Position numbers and translations under genes: made by a program. The notes beneath the pieces are model-generated. The model was not told the DNA's origin, searched no databases, and was given only the letters and a program-made list of their open reading frames with translations. From positions 62,001 through 126,000 of the forward strand of contig NZ_CP093384.1 of NCBI RefSeq assembly GCF_022655055.1: a DNA stretch of 64,000 bases, written 5' to 3'. This DNA is from Vagococcus sp. CY52-2. Its GTDB lineage: Bacteria; Bacillota; Bacilli; Lactobacillales; Vagococcaceae. This document shows, in pieces, positions 55,179-64,000 of the stretch; positions within the stretch are counted from its first letter, which is position 1; each line of letters opens with the position of its first letter.

Positions 55179-56414
55179 ATGACAAATACATTGAAACGAC
55201 CAGAAGTACTGGCTCCAGCTGGTACGCTTGAAAAATTGAAAATTGCGATACATTACGGGGCAGATGCTGTGTATATTGGTGGGAATGCTTACGGCCTAAG
55301 AAGTCGTGCTGGGAACTTTTCTTATGAAGAAATGGAAGAAGGTGTCGCGTTTGCCAAAGAACGAGGAGCAAAAGTTTATGTGGCAGCTAACATGGTGACG
55401 CATGAAGGAGATGCCAAAGGAGCTGGTGAGTTTTTTAGAAAATTGCGAGATATTGGCATTAGTGCGGTAATCATCTCTGACCCAGCATTAATTGAAGTAT
55501 GCATTACCGAAGCACCTGGTTTACCGGTTCATTTGTCGACACAATCTTCTGCGACAAATTTTGAAACATTAGAGTTTTGGAAAAATGAAGGACTAGAACG
55601 AGTGGTGTTAGGTCGTGAGGTCTCAATGGACGAGGTAGCGAAAATTCGTGAGAATACGGATATTGAAATTGAAGCCTTTATTCATGGTGCGATGTGTATT
55701 TCCTATTCAGGTCGTTGTACCTTATCAAATCATATGAGTCACAGAGATGCTAACCGTGGTGGGTGTTCACAATCATGTCGTTGGAAATATGATTTGTTTG
55801 ATATGCCATTTGGTGAAGAAAGACGTTCATTAACAGACACTGGTGAAGTGAGTGAGCCGTTTTCAATGAGTGCGGTGGACATGTCAATGATCGAACACAT
55901 TCCTGATTTAGTAAAAAACGGTGTCGATAGTCTAAAAATTGAAGGACGCATGAAGTCGATTCATTATGTATCAACGGTATCTAATGTCTATAAAAAAGCA
56001 GTTGATAGCTACATGGCTGATCCGGAAAATTATGTGTGTAAACAAGAGTGGATTGATGAACTGTGGAAAGTGGCACAACGAGAATTAGCAACTGGTTTTT
56101 ATTATCATATTCCAACAGATGAGGAACAATTATTTGGAAAACGTCGGAAAATCCCAGTGTATAAGTTCATTGGTGAAGTGTTAGAATATGATGACGAAAC
56201 TAAAATTGCTACTATCCGACAACGAAATCATTTCAGAATCGAAGATCGTATTGAATTTTACGGACCTGGATTTACTCACTTTGAACAAGATATCAAAGAG
56301 ATGTGGAATGAAGACGGTGAGTCAATTGAAAAAGCGCCAAACGCTATGATGATTGTCAAAATGCCAGTCGCACAACCAGTTAAACCTGGTGATATGATTC
56401 GTAAACAGAAGTAA
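55179..56414 (+). CDS. trhP2: U32 family protein, tRNA U34 hydroxylation type (YrrO-like)
   Basis: A 411-residue U32 protein with the complete signature EAFIHGAMCISYSGRCTLSN (about 166-185) followed by RDANRGGCSQSCRW, whose cysteines could hold an iron-sulfur cluster. PEVLAPAGTLEKLKIAIHYGADAVY opens the barrel and SLKIEGRMKS lies in the middle. A C-terminal small beta domain (about 325-411) is present. With the first protein it should convert tRNA U34 to 5-hydroxyuridine using prephenate. ATG 55179 follows AGGAGAG. gor follows 15 nt later. Confidence 0.85.
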   Translation: MTNTLKRPEVLAPAGTLEKLKIAIHYGADAVYIGGNAYGLRSRAGNFSYEEMEEGVAFAKERGAKVYVAANMVTHEGDAKGAGEFFRKLRDIGISAVIISDPALIEVCITEAPGLPVHLSTQSSATNFETLEFWKNEGLERVVLGREVSMDEVAKIRENTDIEIEAFIHGAMCISYSGRCTLSNHMSHRDANRGGCSQSCRWKYDLFDMPFGEERRSLTDTGEVSEPFSMSAVDMSMIEHIPDLVKNGVDSLKIEGRMKSIHYVSTVSNVYKKAVDSYMADPENYVCKQEWIDELWKVAQRELATGFYYHIPTDEEQLFGKRRKIPVYKFIGEVLEYDDETKIATIRQRNHFRIEDRIEFYGPGFTHFEQDIKEMWNEDGESIEKAPNAMMIVKMPVAQPVKPGDMIRKQK

Positions 56415-56429
56415 GAAGGGAGAAAGTAT

Positions 56430-57773
56430 ATGAAAACATTTGATTATATAGTGATTGGTGGAGGTAGCGGTGGAATAGCTTCTGCTAATAGAGCTGGGAT
56501 GCATGGGGCTAAAGTACTATTAATAGAAGGAAACGAGCTTGGTGGGACATGTGTCAATGTTGGATGTGTTCCTAAAAAAGTCATGTGGTCAGCATCTCAA
56601 ATGAATGATATGCTGCATCATCAAGCCTATGAATATGGTTTTGATATAACAATTGACGGATTTGATATGGCACGTTTGGTAGAAAATCGCCAAACGTATA
56701 TCAAACGATTAAATGGTTTGTATTTAAAAGGGCTAGAAAGTAATGGAGTGACTCATATTAAGGGTTACGCTAAATTTAAAGAAAAAAAGGTGGTCGAAGT
56801 AAATGGAGAAACATTTACTGCTCCTCATATTTTAATTGCGACAGGTGGGAAAATTGTTCGCCCGAATATTCCTGGAGCAGAATATGGTATTGATTCAAAT
56901 GGATTTTTTGAATTAACAGAACTACCAAAACGAGTGGCAGTAGTTGGAGCTGGATATATCGCAGTGGAAATCGCTGGCGTATTACATGGCTTAGGTGCAA
57001 CGACTCATTTGGCATTTAGACGTGACACATTTTTACGTGAATTCGATGACTTATTAATTCAAGGATTAACTGAAAGTTATGAGAAAAGTGGCATGAATTT
57101 ACATGCAAATAGTGTACCAAAGAGTGTTGAAAAAACAGCTTCTGGTTATGTTTTGTCCTTTGAAAACGGAAAATCAATCGAGGTAGATGAAATTGTCTGG
57201 GCAATCGGTCGAGTACCAAATATGGATGGGTTAAACCTTGATGTGACAGATGTTGAATTAACGGATAAAGGTGCAATAAAGGTAGACCAGTATCAAAATA
57301 CCACACAAGAAGGTATTTATGCTGTTGGAGATGTCATTGATAAAATTAATTTAACACCTGTAGCAATTGCAGCAGGACGAAGATTATCCGAACGCTTATT
57401 TAATAATCAAGATAATTTATATTTAGAGTATCATACCGTTCCAACAGTTGTATTTTCACATCCAGCGATTGGAACAGTTGGTTTAACAGAAAAAGAAGCT
57501 AGAGAACAATATGGTGAGGATGTTAAAATATATACGTCTAGATTTACACCAATGCAGTTTGCGATTACTGAAGTTCGCGAAAAATGTTGGATGAAACTTG
57601 TGTGTGTCGGAAAAGAAGAAAGAATTGTTGGATTACACGGTATTGGATTGGGTGTTGATGAGATGCTACAGGGATTTGCAGTTGCTGTAAGAATGGGTGC
57701 AACTAAAGCTGATTTTGATCAAACTGTTGCCATACATCCAACAGGAGCAGAAGAATTTGTCACAATGAGATAA
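56430..57773 (+). CDS. gor: Glutathione-disulfide reductase
   Basis: A 447-residue FAD/NADPH oxidoreductase that keeps glutathione reduced. FAD site [16 protein letters not shown], redox-active disulfide [13 protein letters not shown] (C42 and C47 by count), NADPH site [15 protein letters not shown] with FRRD basic residues typical for NADPH, and the C-terminal catalytic HPTGAEEF. The missing Lys/Arg-for-lipoamide features and the [10 protein letters not shown] pattern favour glutathione over lipoamide. ATG 56430 follows GAAGGGAGA. It lies directly upstream of cydABDC, whose CydDC exporter handles glutathione and cysteine in E. coli. Confidence 0.93.
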   Translation: MKTFDYIVIGGGSGGIASANRAGMHGAKVLLIEGNELGGTCVNVGCVPKKVMWSASQMNDMLHHQAYEYGFDITIDGFDMARLVENRQTYIKRLNGLYLKGLESNGVTHIKGYAKFKEKKVVEVNGETFTAPHILIATGGKIVRPNIPGAEYGIDSNGFFELTELPKRVAVVGAGYIAVEIAGVLHGLGATTHLAFRRDTFLREFDDLLIQGLTESYEKSGMNLHANSVPKSVEKTASGYVLSFENGKSIEVDEIVWAIGRVPNMDGLNLDVTDVELTDKGAIKVDQYQNTTQEGIYAVGDVIDKINLTPVAIAAGRRLSERLFNNQDNLYLEYHTVPTVVFSHPAIGTVGLTEKEAREQYGEDVKIYTSRFTPMQFAITEVREKCWMKLVCVGKEERIVGLHGIGLGVDEMLQGFAVAVRMGATKADFDQTVAIHPTGAEEFVTMR

Positions 57774-57830
57774 TGTGTGTAAAAAACGTTGTTTAAATTT
57801 ATTATTACTTGATAACGAGTTGAAAAAGTT

Positions 57831-57859
57831 TTGAAACTACTTGACCTATCGGGTATAAT
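57831..57859 (+). promoter_or_regulatory. Promoter of cydABDC
   Basis: TTGAAA (57831-57836), 17 nt, TATAAT (57854-57859), about 37 nt before the cydA start. Confidence 0.75.
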
Positions 57860-57896
57860 GGGTTTGTTAAATAGATATATATAAGGAGGATTATTT

Positions 57897-59303
57897 ATGG
57901 ATATCGAATTTTTGGCACGATTCCAGTTTGGTATGACAACTGTCTTCCATTTCTTTTTCGTGCCAATGTCTATCGGGATGGCATTCGCTGTTGCGGTAAT
58001 GGAGACAATGTATGTTGTTAAAAAAGAACAAATCTATAAAGATATGGCAAAATTTTGGGGAAATATTTTCTTAATAGGTTTTGCTGTAGGGGTTGTAACA
58101 GGGCTTATCCAAGAGTTTCAATTTGGAATGAACTGGTCTGAATACTCTCGTTTTATGGGGGATATTTTTGGAGCACCTTTAGCAGTTGAAGCATTACTTG
58201 CTTTCTTTATGGAATCAACGTTTATTGGACTATGGATGTTTGGTTGGGACAAATTCAATGAGAAACTGCACTTATTATTTATTTGGTTAGTATCAATCGG
58301 AACAGCTTTATCCGCGTTATGGATTCTTGCGGCAAACTCATTTATGCAAAATCCAGTGGCCTATTCAATTAATGAAGCAACAAATCGTGCAGAATTAACA
58401 AGTTTTGTTGGTTTACTAAAAAATCATCAATTATGGGTAGAATACCCTCACGTCTTATTTGGAGCGATTGTGACAGGTGGTTTTGTCATTGCTGGCTCAT
58501 CAGCATGGAAAATGCTAAAAAATAAGGACATGGAATTCTTCAAAAAATCAATGAAAATCGGTTTAATTATTGGTTTGGTTGGTTCAATTTTAACCATTGT
58601 TGCTGGACACCAACAAATGATTGCTGTTGCAAATGATCAACCAATGAAATTTGCAGCAATGGAAGGTATCTATGAAGATACTTCTTCACCAGCTCCTTGG
58701 AACATTATTGCATCAATCGATACGAAAGATAAAGAAACAAAATGGGAAATTTCTGTTCCTTATTTATTAACTATTTTAGGTGGGGAAGATAAATATATTG
58801 GGATGGATCAAGCCAATAAAGAACTACATGATGAATATGATGCCAAATTTGGTTCAGAGATGGATTACTATTTACCAGTTAAGACTCTTTTCTGGGGATT
58901 CAGATTTATGGCTGGTTTTGGTTCTTTAATGGCATTGATGGCCATAGTGGGATTATATCTCCTTCGTAAAAATAAAATTCAAAGTTTGAAATGGATGCTA
59001 TGGCTATTTGTAGCAGGTATTAGTTTCCCATTCATTTCTAATACATTTGGTTGGTTAGTGACTGAATTAGGACGTTCACCATGGACTGTTTATGGACTAT
59101 TTACAATCGCAGATAGTGTGTCTCCTGGTGTATCAGCAACATCATTGTTAATTAGTAATATTGTTTACTTCTTATTATTCAGTGTATTAGGTTATGTGAT
59201 GTTTATTTTCTGTAAACGTGCAGTGAAAAAAGGACCTTACTACGTTAATCCATCTGAAGCGAAAAAAGATGGTATTGACCCATTTGCAAAGGGGGTTCTG
59301 TAA
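57897..59303 (+). CDS. cydA: Cytochrome bd ubiquinol/menaquinol oxidase subunit I
   Basis: A 468-residue membrane protein with about nine helices. It binds hemes b558, b595 and d and oxidises quinol while reducing oxygen. The heme ligand His18 is in TTVFHFFFVPMSIG, and GRSPWTVYGL near residue 385 carries the conserved GRQPW-like segment. The quinol loop is short, as in Gram-positive enzymes. Lactobacillales generally cannot make heme, so activity probably depends on external heme. ATG 57897 follows AAGGAGG. Its stop abuts cydB. Confidence 0.95.
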   Translation: MDIEFLARFQFGMTTVFHFFFVPMSIGMAFAVAVMETMYVVKKEQIYKDMAKFWGNIFLIGFAVGVVTGLIQEFQFGMNWSEYSRFMGDIFGAPLAVEALLAFFMESTFIGLWMFGWDKFNEKLHLLFIWLVSIGTALSALWILAANSFMQNPVAYSINEATNRAELTSFVGLLKNHQLWVEYPHVLFGAIVTGGFVIAGSSAWKMLKNKDMEFFKKSMKIGLIIGLVGSILTIVAGHQQMIAVANDQPMKFAAMEGIYEDTSSPAPWNIIASIDTKDKETKWEISVPYLLTILGGEDKYIGMDQANKELHDEYDAKFGSEMDYYLPVKTLFWGFRFMAGFGSLMALMAIVGLYLLRKNKIQSLKWMLWLFVAGISFPFISNTFGWLVTELGRSPWTVYGLFTIADSVSPGVSATSLLISNIVYFLLFSVLGYVMFIFCKRAVKKGPYYVNPSEAKKDGIDPFAKGVL

Positions 59304-60308
59304 ATGAGTAATTTACAATTTTTATGGTTCATTTTAATCGGCGTTCTATTTTCAGGATTCTTTTTCTTAGAAGGATTCGACTTTGGTGTTGGAATGGCTA
59401 CTAAGCTAGTTGCTCGTAACAAGCGTGAACGTGATCAAGTCATTGAAACAATTGGGCCCGTTTGGGAAAGTAATCTGGTTTGGTTAATTACTGCTGGAGG
59501 TGCAATGTTTGCTTCATTTCCAGAGTGGTATGCATCTTTATTTAGTGGGTTCTATTTAATTTTACTATTTATTTTAGTTGGTTTAATTATTCGTGGTGTA
59601 TCTTTTAAATTTAGAAGTAGTTCTGAAAATGCAAAAGAGCGTAATACTTGGGAATGGGCATTATTTTTAGGTAGTGTGATTGTACCATTTCTATTTGGTA
59701 TGATGTTTGTCGACTTAGTTATAGGTCTTCCACTAGATGCTACTAAAAATGTGATGAATGCCACCTTTACTGATTATATTAATTTATTTTCTATCGTAGG
59801 TGGTGTGGCCGTGACGTTAGTGAGCTTTTTACATGGCTTAAACTACTTACGTCTTAAAACAGAAGGAAATGTCCGTGAACGTTCATTGGCTATGGCAAAA
59901 AAATTATACCCAGTATTATTTGCTGGTTTAGTCGTTTTTGCGATCTTAGCTTATTTGAAAACAGATTTCTTTACTGAACGTTTTACATCTTCATTGGTCC
60001 TTTTAGTTTTAATTGTTGTTTTTGCCGCACTTTCTGCTTATGGCACTTATAAAGATAAAGAAGGATTATCATTTATTTCAACTGGATTAGTCTTCGTTGG
60101 GATTGTAGCATTCTTATTTAATGGATTATTCCCACGTGTTATGATTGCCAAAGACTCACAATTTAGTTTATTAATTGAAAATGCATCAAGTACACCGTAT
60201 ACATTGAAAGTAATGACAATTGTTACAGTTATCTTATTACCAATTGTGTTACTTTATGTGGCTTGGGCATATAAACAATTTACAAAACGTGTCAAAATTG
60301 ATAGATAA
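59304..60308 (+). CDS. cydB: Cytochrome bd oxidase subunit II
   Basis: A 334-residue membrane protein with about nine helices that stabilises the heme-bearing subunit I. LEGFDFGVGMATKLVARN and ETIGPVWESNLVWLITAGGAMFA are the family hallmarks, at about residues 23-75. It starts at the base following the cydA stop, with GGGGG in the end of cydA serving as ribosome site. It is translationally coupled with cydA. Confidence 0.95.
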   Translation: MSNLQFLWFILIGVLFSGFFFLEGFDFGVGMATKLVARNKRERDQVIETIGPVWESNLVWLITAGGAMFASFPEWYASLFSGFYLILLFILVGLIIRGVSFKFRSSSENAKERNTWEWALFLGSVIVPFLFGMMFVDLVIGLPLDATKNVMNATFTDYINLFSIVGGVAVTLVSFLHGLNYLRLKTEGNVRERSLAMAKKLYPVLFAGLVVFAILAYLKTDFFTERFTSSLVLLVLIVVFAALSAYGTYKDKEGLSFISTGLVFVGIVAFLFNGLFPRVMIAKDSQFSLLIENASSTPYTLKVMTIVTVILLPIVLLYVAWAYKQFTKRVKIDR

Positions 60309-60324
60309 AAGGAGTTGTACCTAA

Positions 60325-62055
60325 TTGATTGATAAGAATTTATTTCGTATTGATAAAATTAGGTCAGTCTTAATTGGGCTTGTAGGATTAGGAATCCTAC
60401 AAGCCTTATTAATTATCGGACAGGCTTATTTTTTATCAAAAGGGATTAGTGCGTTATGGAACGGAGAATCTGTCGCATCGCAAACGATGTCGCTTATTTG
60501 GTTTTTTTCTTGTTTTTTTGGTAGACAGTTAGTGTTGTATGTACGAGATAAATCTCTTGATAAGTATGCGTATCAAGAAGCAAGAAAAGTCCGACAACAA
60601 TTGCTACAGAAAATATTTCGTTTAGGGCCTAACTTTGTTCAAAAAGAAGGAACTGGAAATATGGTCACGATGACGATTGAAGGCATTGACCAAGTGGAGA
60701 ATTATATTACGTTAATTTTACCGAAATTAACGAATATGATGGTGATTCCTTGGCTTATTTTATTGTTTGTTTTCACGCAGGATATTCGTTCTGGTGTCAT
60801 TTTATTACTTGTCTTTCCAATTATCATCTTATTTATGATTATTTTAGGATATGCGGCACGAGCAAAAGCAGATAGACAATATGAGGGATTTCAACTATTA
60901 AGCAACCATTTTTTGGACTCACTGCGAGGAATTGAAACACTCTATTTTTTAGGGCTTAGTAAAAAATATGAGAAAAAAGTATATGAAATAAGCGAAGATT
61001 ATCGAAAAGCAACAATGAGTACGTTGAAAATAGCCATCTTATCAACCTTTGCGTTGGATTTCTTTACTACATTATCAGTTGCTATCGTCGCTGTATTTTT
61101 AGGTTTTAAGTTAATGAATGGTCAAATTGAGTTGTGGCCTGCTTTAACAACATTAGTATTAGCTCCAGATTTCTTTTTACCATTACGAGATTTTTCAAAT
61201 GACTACCATGCGACATTAGATGGTGGAAATACATTAAAATCTATTTTTTCAATTTTAGATCAAAAAGAATTAGCAAATGATGAAACAATTGACTTAAAAG
61301 GTTCATGGAATGAATCAGATAAATTATCATTAAAAAATATGTCGTTAAAATATAATGAATCACAAGAAGGAACAACCTTGACGGATATTTCTTTTGACTG
61401 GCAAGGTAGTGGGAAAATTGGAATTGTTGGGTTATCAGGATCTGGTAAGTCAACGTTGATTAAGCTATTAGGCGGATTCTTAGAAGCAACAGAACCAAGT
61501 ATTCATATTAATCAGTCTGCCATGACAAATCTACACAAAAAAGCATGGCAAGATCAATTGTTTTATATTCCGCAAGACCCTTATATATTCCATGGTTCAT
61601 TAAAAGAAAATATTACATTTTATCGACCTGACGCTAGTTTTGAAGAATGTGCTGAAGCAGTGAAACAAGCGGGTCTAATTGATGTCATAGAAGAATTACC
61701 AGAAGGATGGGATACAGTGATTGGTGAAGGTGGTCACCTATTAAGTGGTGGGCAGTATCAACGTATTGCTGTTGCTAGAGCCTTATTAGATAAAGAACGA
61801 AATATTTTATTATTTGATGAACCTACCGCCCATTTGGATGTGGAAACAGAGTATGAACTAAAAGAAACGATATTGCCATTATTTGAAAATAAGTTAGTAT
61901 TTTTTGCGACACATCGTCTACATTGGATGAGAGAGATGGACTATATTTTAGTAATGGAAGATGGAAAAATTGTTGAACAAGGAACATATCATGAACTGCG
62001 AGCTAAAAATGGTGCCTATCAATACTTTGTAGATCAATTGAAAGGAGGGTTATAG
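60325..62055 (+). CDS. cydD: Thiol reductant ABC exporter subunit CydD
   Basis: A 576-residue half-transporter with six membrane helices (about 15-300) and an ATPase domain (about 340-576): Walker [11 protein letters not shown], signature LSGGQYQRIAVARALL, Walker B ILLFDEPTAHLD, switch ATHRL. With CydC it exports cysteine or glutathione and is needed for cytochrome bd assembly in E. coli; heme has also been proposed as a ligand. TTG 60325 is the start, with AAAGGAG 12 nt upstream; no ATG fits the family start. It has a 16-nt gap after cydB. Confidence 0.92.
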   Translation: MIDKNLFRIDKIRSVLIGLVGLGILQALLIIGQAYFLSKGISALWNGESVASQTMSLIWFFSCFFGRQLVLYVRDKSLDKYAYQEARKVRQQLLQKIFRLGPNFVQKEGTGNMVTMTIEGIDQVENYITLILPKLTNMMVIPWLILLFVFTQDIRSGVILLLVFPIIILFMIILGYAARAKADRQYEGFQLLSNHFLDSLRGIETLYFLGLSKKYEKKVYEISEDYRKATMSTLKIAILSTFALDFFTTLSVAIVAVFLGFKLMNGQIELWPALTTLVLAPDFFLPLRDFSNDYHATLDGGNTLKSIFSILDQKELANDETIDLKGSWNESDKLSLKNMSLKYNESQEGTTLTDISFDWQGSGKIGIVGLSGSGKSTLIKLLGGFLEATEPSIHINQSAMTNLHKKAWQDQLFYIPQDPYIFHGSLKENITFYRPDASFEECAEAVKQAGLIDVIEELPEGWDTVIGEGGHLLSGGQYQRIAVARALLDKERNILLFDEPTAHLDVETEYELKETILPLFENKLVFFATHRLHWMREMDYILVMEDGKIVEQGTYHELRAKNGAYQYFVDQLKGGL

Positions 62056-62057
62056 AA

Positions 62058-63812
62058 ATGAAACAAAATTATCTATTATTAACTAAAAAAGATCAATGGG
62101 TTAGACCATTTTTTAAAAAGTATAAAAAATTATTAGCTTTAGTTTTGTTTCTTGGGTTTCTAACCTTTTTTTCAGCAGCAGCTTTGATGTTCACATCTGG
62201 CTACTTAATCAGTAAGTCCGCTGCAAAACCTGAAAATATTTTGTTAGTTTATGTTCCAATTGTGCTAACACGTGCATTTGGTATAGCAAGACCAACATTT
62301 CGATATGTTGAGCGTTTAGGGAGCCACAATTGGGTGTTAAAAATGACCTCTGATATACGTGTTCGTTTATATCGTTCTCTTGAAACTGAAGCGGCAAACA
62401 CGAAAGAAAATTATCAGTCAGGAAGTTTATTGGGTATATTATCAGAGGATATTAATCATATTCAAAACCTCTATTTGAGAACGATTTTCCCAATTTGTAC
62501 GTCGTATATTTTGTATCTTTTTATTATTATTGGACTAGGTTATTTCTCATTACCATTTGCTGGGTTAATGCTATTATTATTCGCGTTGATTTTAGTGGTA
62601 TTACCACTAGCAGCAGTGTTGGTTAATAATGCTAGAGTATATCGTAAAAAAGCAAAGAAACATGATCTCTATAATGATTTAACGGACGCAGTATTAGGTG
62701 TTGCTGATTGGCAATATAGTGGACGATATGAAGAGTTTTTAACACGATATAATGAGGCAGAAGCTAACGTTAGAAAAGAGGATTACCAATTAAATCGTTA
62801 CTCTCGTTTAGAAGGTATTATGAAGCAATTGATTTTTGGTATCATAGCTGTTGTTTTATTTATATGGGCTGGTAATTATTTTATTAGCCAAGGTAATCAA
62901 GCAGCCTTAAATTGGATAGCAGCCTTTGTTTTATCATTTTTCCCATTATTAGATGCTTTTGGGCCGGTGAGTGATTCGGTAAAAGAGTTGCCAATCTATG
63001 AAGATACTGTGCAACGTTTATCTAAGTTACCAAATCCTGAAAAGAAAGAAATGCATGAAGTAAAAGAAGAGATGACATTAACTAATACAACAATTGAATT
63101 AGAAGCTGTTAGCTTTAAATATCCTCAAGGTAAAAGAGCGTTATTATCCCATTTTAATCTGACTATACCAGAAGGACAAGTTGTGGCGTTACTTGGAAAA
63201 AGTGGAACAGGAAAAACAACGTTAACTCAGATTATTCGGGGTGATTTAGTACCAACTACTGGGAAAGTTTTAGTAGGTGGCATAGATATAAAAGAATTAG
63301 TAGGACAACAAGCAAACTATTTTGGCGTATTAAATCAACACCCTTACTTGTTTAACACAAGTTTGAAAAATAACGTGCGTCTAGGTAATTTGGATGCGAC
63401 AGATGAGGAAGTATTAGAAGCGATTGAAGCAGCAGGGTTAAAACGCGTGGTTGAACGTCTTCCCCAAGGAATGGATACGTTAGTTGAAGAAGGTGGTAAA
63501 AGGTTTTCTGGTGGAGAACAGCAGCGTATTGCATTAGCAAGAATTTTATTACAAGATGTACCTATTGTTATTATTGATGAACCAACCATAGGATTAGACC
63601 CATTAACTGAAAAGCAGTTGTTAGAAACTGTCTTTGTAGCATTAAAGAATAAAACAGTTATTTGGATTACTCATCACTTAGTTGGCATCCATCACGCTGA
63701 TAAAGTGGTCTTTATTGAAGATGGTAACATTGATATGTCAGGTAGCCCTAAGGAGTTATTAGAGACTAATAATCGATTTGAACAACTTTATCAAATGGAC
63801 GTTTACGAGTAA
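62058..63812 (+). CDS. cydC: Thiol reductant ABC exporter subunit CydC
   Basis: A 584-residue half-transporter forming the heterodimer with CydD. Six membrane helices lie in about 1-315, with RAFGIARPTFRYVERLGSHN as the CydC-type segment. The ATPase has LGKSGTGKTTLTQ, signature FSGGEQQRIALARILL, Walker B VIIDEPTIGLDP and switch ITHHLVG. ATG 62058 comes 2 nt after the cydD stop, with AAAGGAGGG at the end of cydD. The operon ends at the terminator directly behind it. Confidence 0.92.
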   Translation: MKQNYLLLTKKDQWVRPFFKKYKKLLALVLFLGFLTFFSAAALMFTSGYLISKSAAKPENILLVYVPIVLTRAFGIARPTFRYVERLGSHNWVLKMTSDIRVRLYRSLETEAANTKENYQSGSLLGILSEDINHIQNLYLRTIFPICTSYILYLFIIIGLGYFSLPFAGLMLLLFALILVVLPLAAVLVNNARVYRKKAKKHDLYNDLTDAVLGVADWQYSGRYEEFLTRYNEAEANVRKEDYQLNRYSRLEGIMKQLIFGIIAVVLFIWAGNYFISQGNQAALNWIAAFVLSFFPLLDAFGPVSDSVKELPIYEDTVQRLSKLPNPEKKEMHEVKEEMTLTNTTIELEAVSFKYPQGKRALLSHFNLTIPEGQVVALLGKSGTGKTTLTQIIRGDLVPTTGKVLVGGIDIKELVGQQANYFGVLNQHPYLFNTSLKNNVRLGNLDATDEEVLEAIEAAGLKRVVERLPQGMDTLVEEGGKRFSGGEQQRIALARILLQDVPIVIIDEPTIGLDPLTEKQLLETVFVALKNKTVIWITHHLVGIHHADKVVFIEDGNIDMSGSPKELLETNNRFEQLYQMDVYE

Positions 63813-63847
63813 AAAAGACACTCCTGACTAATGGGAGTGTCTTTTTT
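63811..63847 (+). terminator. Terminator of cydABDC
   Basis: AAAGACACTCC pairs with GGGAGTGTCTTTTTT (G-T closing) over an 8-nt loop. It begins at the cydC stop codon. Confidence 0.88.
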
Positions 63848-64000
63848 ATTAAAAATTAAACAAAATATATATTTTTGATTGATTCAATATACTAAAACAA
63901 CTTTACAATTACCAACAGAAAAGGTAGTATTAATACGAGTATCCAATTAATACTGATACACGTTAGTGAGTAAGATGAATAGTGGAGGGAGCATAGTATT
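63848..64000 (+). other. Probable leader of a gene beyond the window
   Basis: AT-rich, without a gene. GGAGGGAG near 63984 looks like a ribosome site for a plus-strand gene starting at or past the right edge. Confidence 0.35.

Noticed and set aside
57841-57859. TTGACC directly before TATAAT upstream of cydA as the -35 box
   Set aside because: The spacing is only 7 nt. TTGAAA at 57831 gives the proper 17 nt.

Overview
The window looks like a chromosomal segment of a low-GC Firmicute of the order Lactobacillales. The evidence is the AT-rich sequence, the 16S/23S type, TTGACA/TATAAT promoters with 17-nt spacing, strong AGGAGG ribosome sites, L-lactate dehydrogenase, a cydABDC oxidase set and a ctsR-clpC pair without mcsAB. 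The overall picture fits Enterococcaceae, most likely Vagococcus or a close relative. The genus is an inference from gene content and the look of the rRNA, not from a search.

Region 1 (1-16.4 kb) is accessory and partly decayed. It holds the N-terminal part of a fused ABC transporter, a dense DnaA-box cluster with no dnaA beside it, and a 15-codon ORF whose ribosome site lies in a hairpin. Then come a CsbD-like stress protein, a small membrane protein behind two TetR-type palindromes, and an acidic cell-wall protein built of 33 tandem 14-residue units. Next are an M20 deacylase, remnants of a NUDIX-like gene and of a penicillin V acylase/choloylglycine hydrolase, and an amino-acid ABC importer behind a lysine riboswitch. 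The region ends with an EamA-type transporter, a sirtuin, a chorismate mutase, a GNAT acetyltransferase, a penicillin-binding-like serine hydrolase and a broken membrane protein.

Region 2 (16.4-23.9 kb) holds a short inositol operon (transporter, two Gfo/Idh/MocA dehydrogenases, inosose dehydratase) that seems cut off at its 3' end. An L,D-transpeptidase and L-lactate dehydrogenase follow on the minus strand.

Region 3 (24-38.9 kb) is the conserved Firmicute housekeeping block pth-mfd-yabM-rqcP-divIC-yabR-tilS-hpt-ftsH-hslO-dusB-lysS, all on the plus strand. The sporulation genes found in this block in Bacillus are absent. It couples translation quality control (pth, rqcP, hslO, ftsH), transcription-coupled repair (mfd), cell division/wall (divIC, flippase) and tRNA modification or charging (tilS, dusB, lysS).

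Region 4 (39-51.1 kb) holds two nearly identical 16S-23S-5S operons in tandem, 5.78 kb apart, with 7 tRNA genes after the first and 11 after the second. Region 5 (51.1-64 kb) carries ctsR-clpC under a CtsR box, two U32 proteins of the tRNA U34 hydroxylation type, glutathione reductase, and cydABDC (cytochrome bd oxidase and its thiol/heme-linked ABC exporter).

The observations most worth checking are the ectopic origin-like DnaA-box cluster, the higher-order repeat surface protein with an LPQTS anchor, the paired operators 31 bp apart, the shared TTTAAGGTTAA(A/T)TTAAG element, and the 2-nt difference between the two 23S genes.
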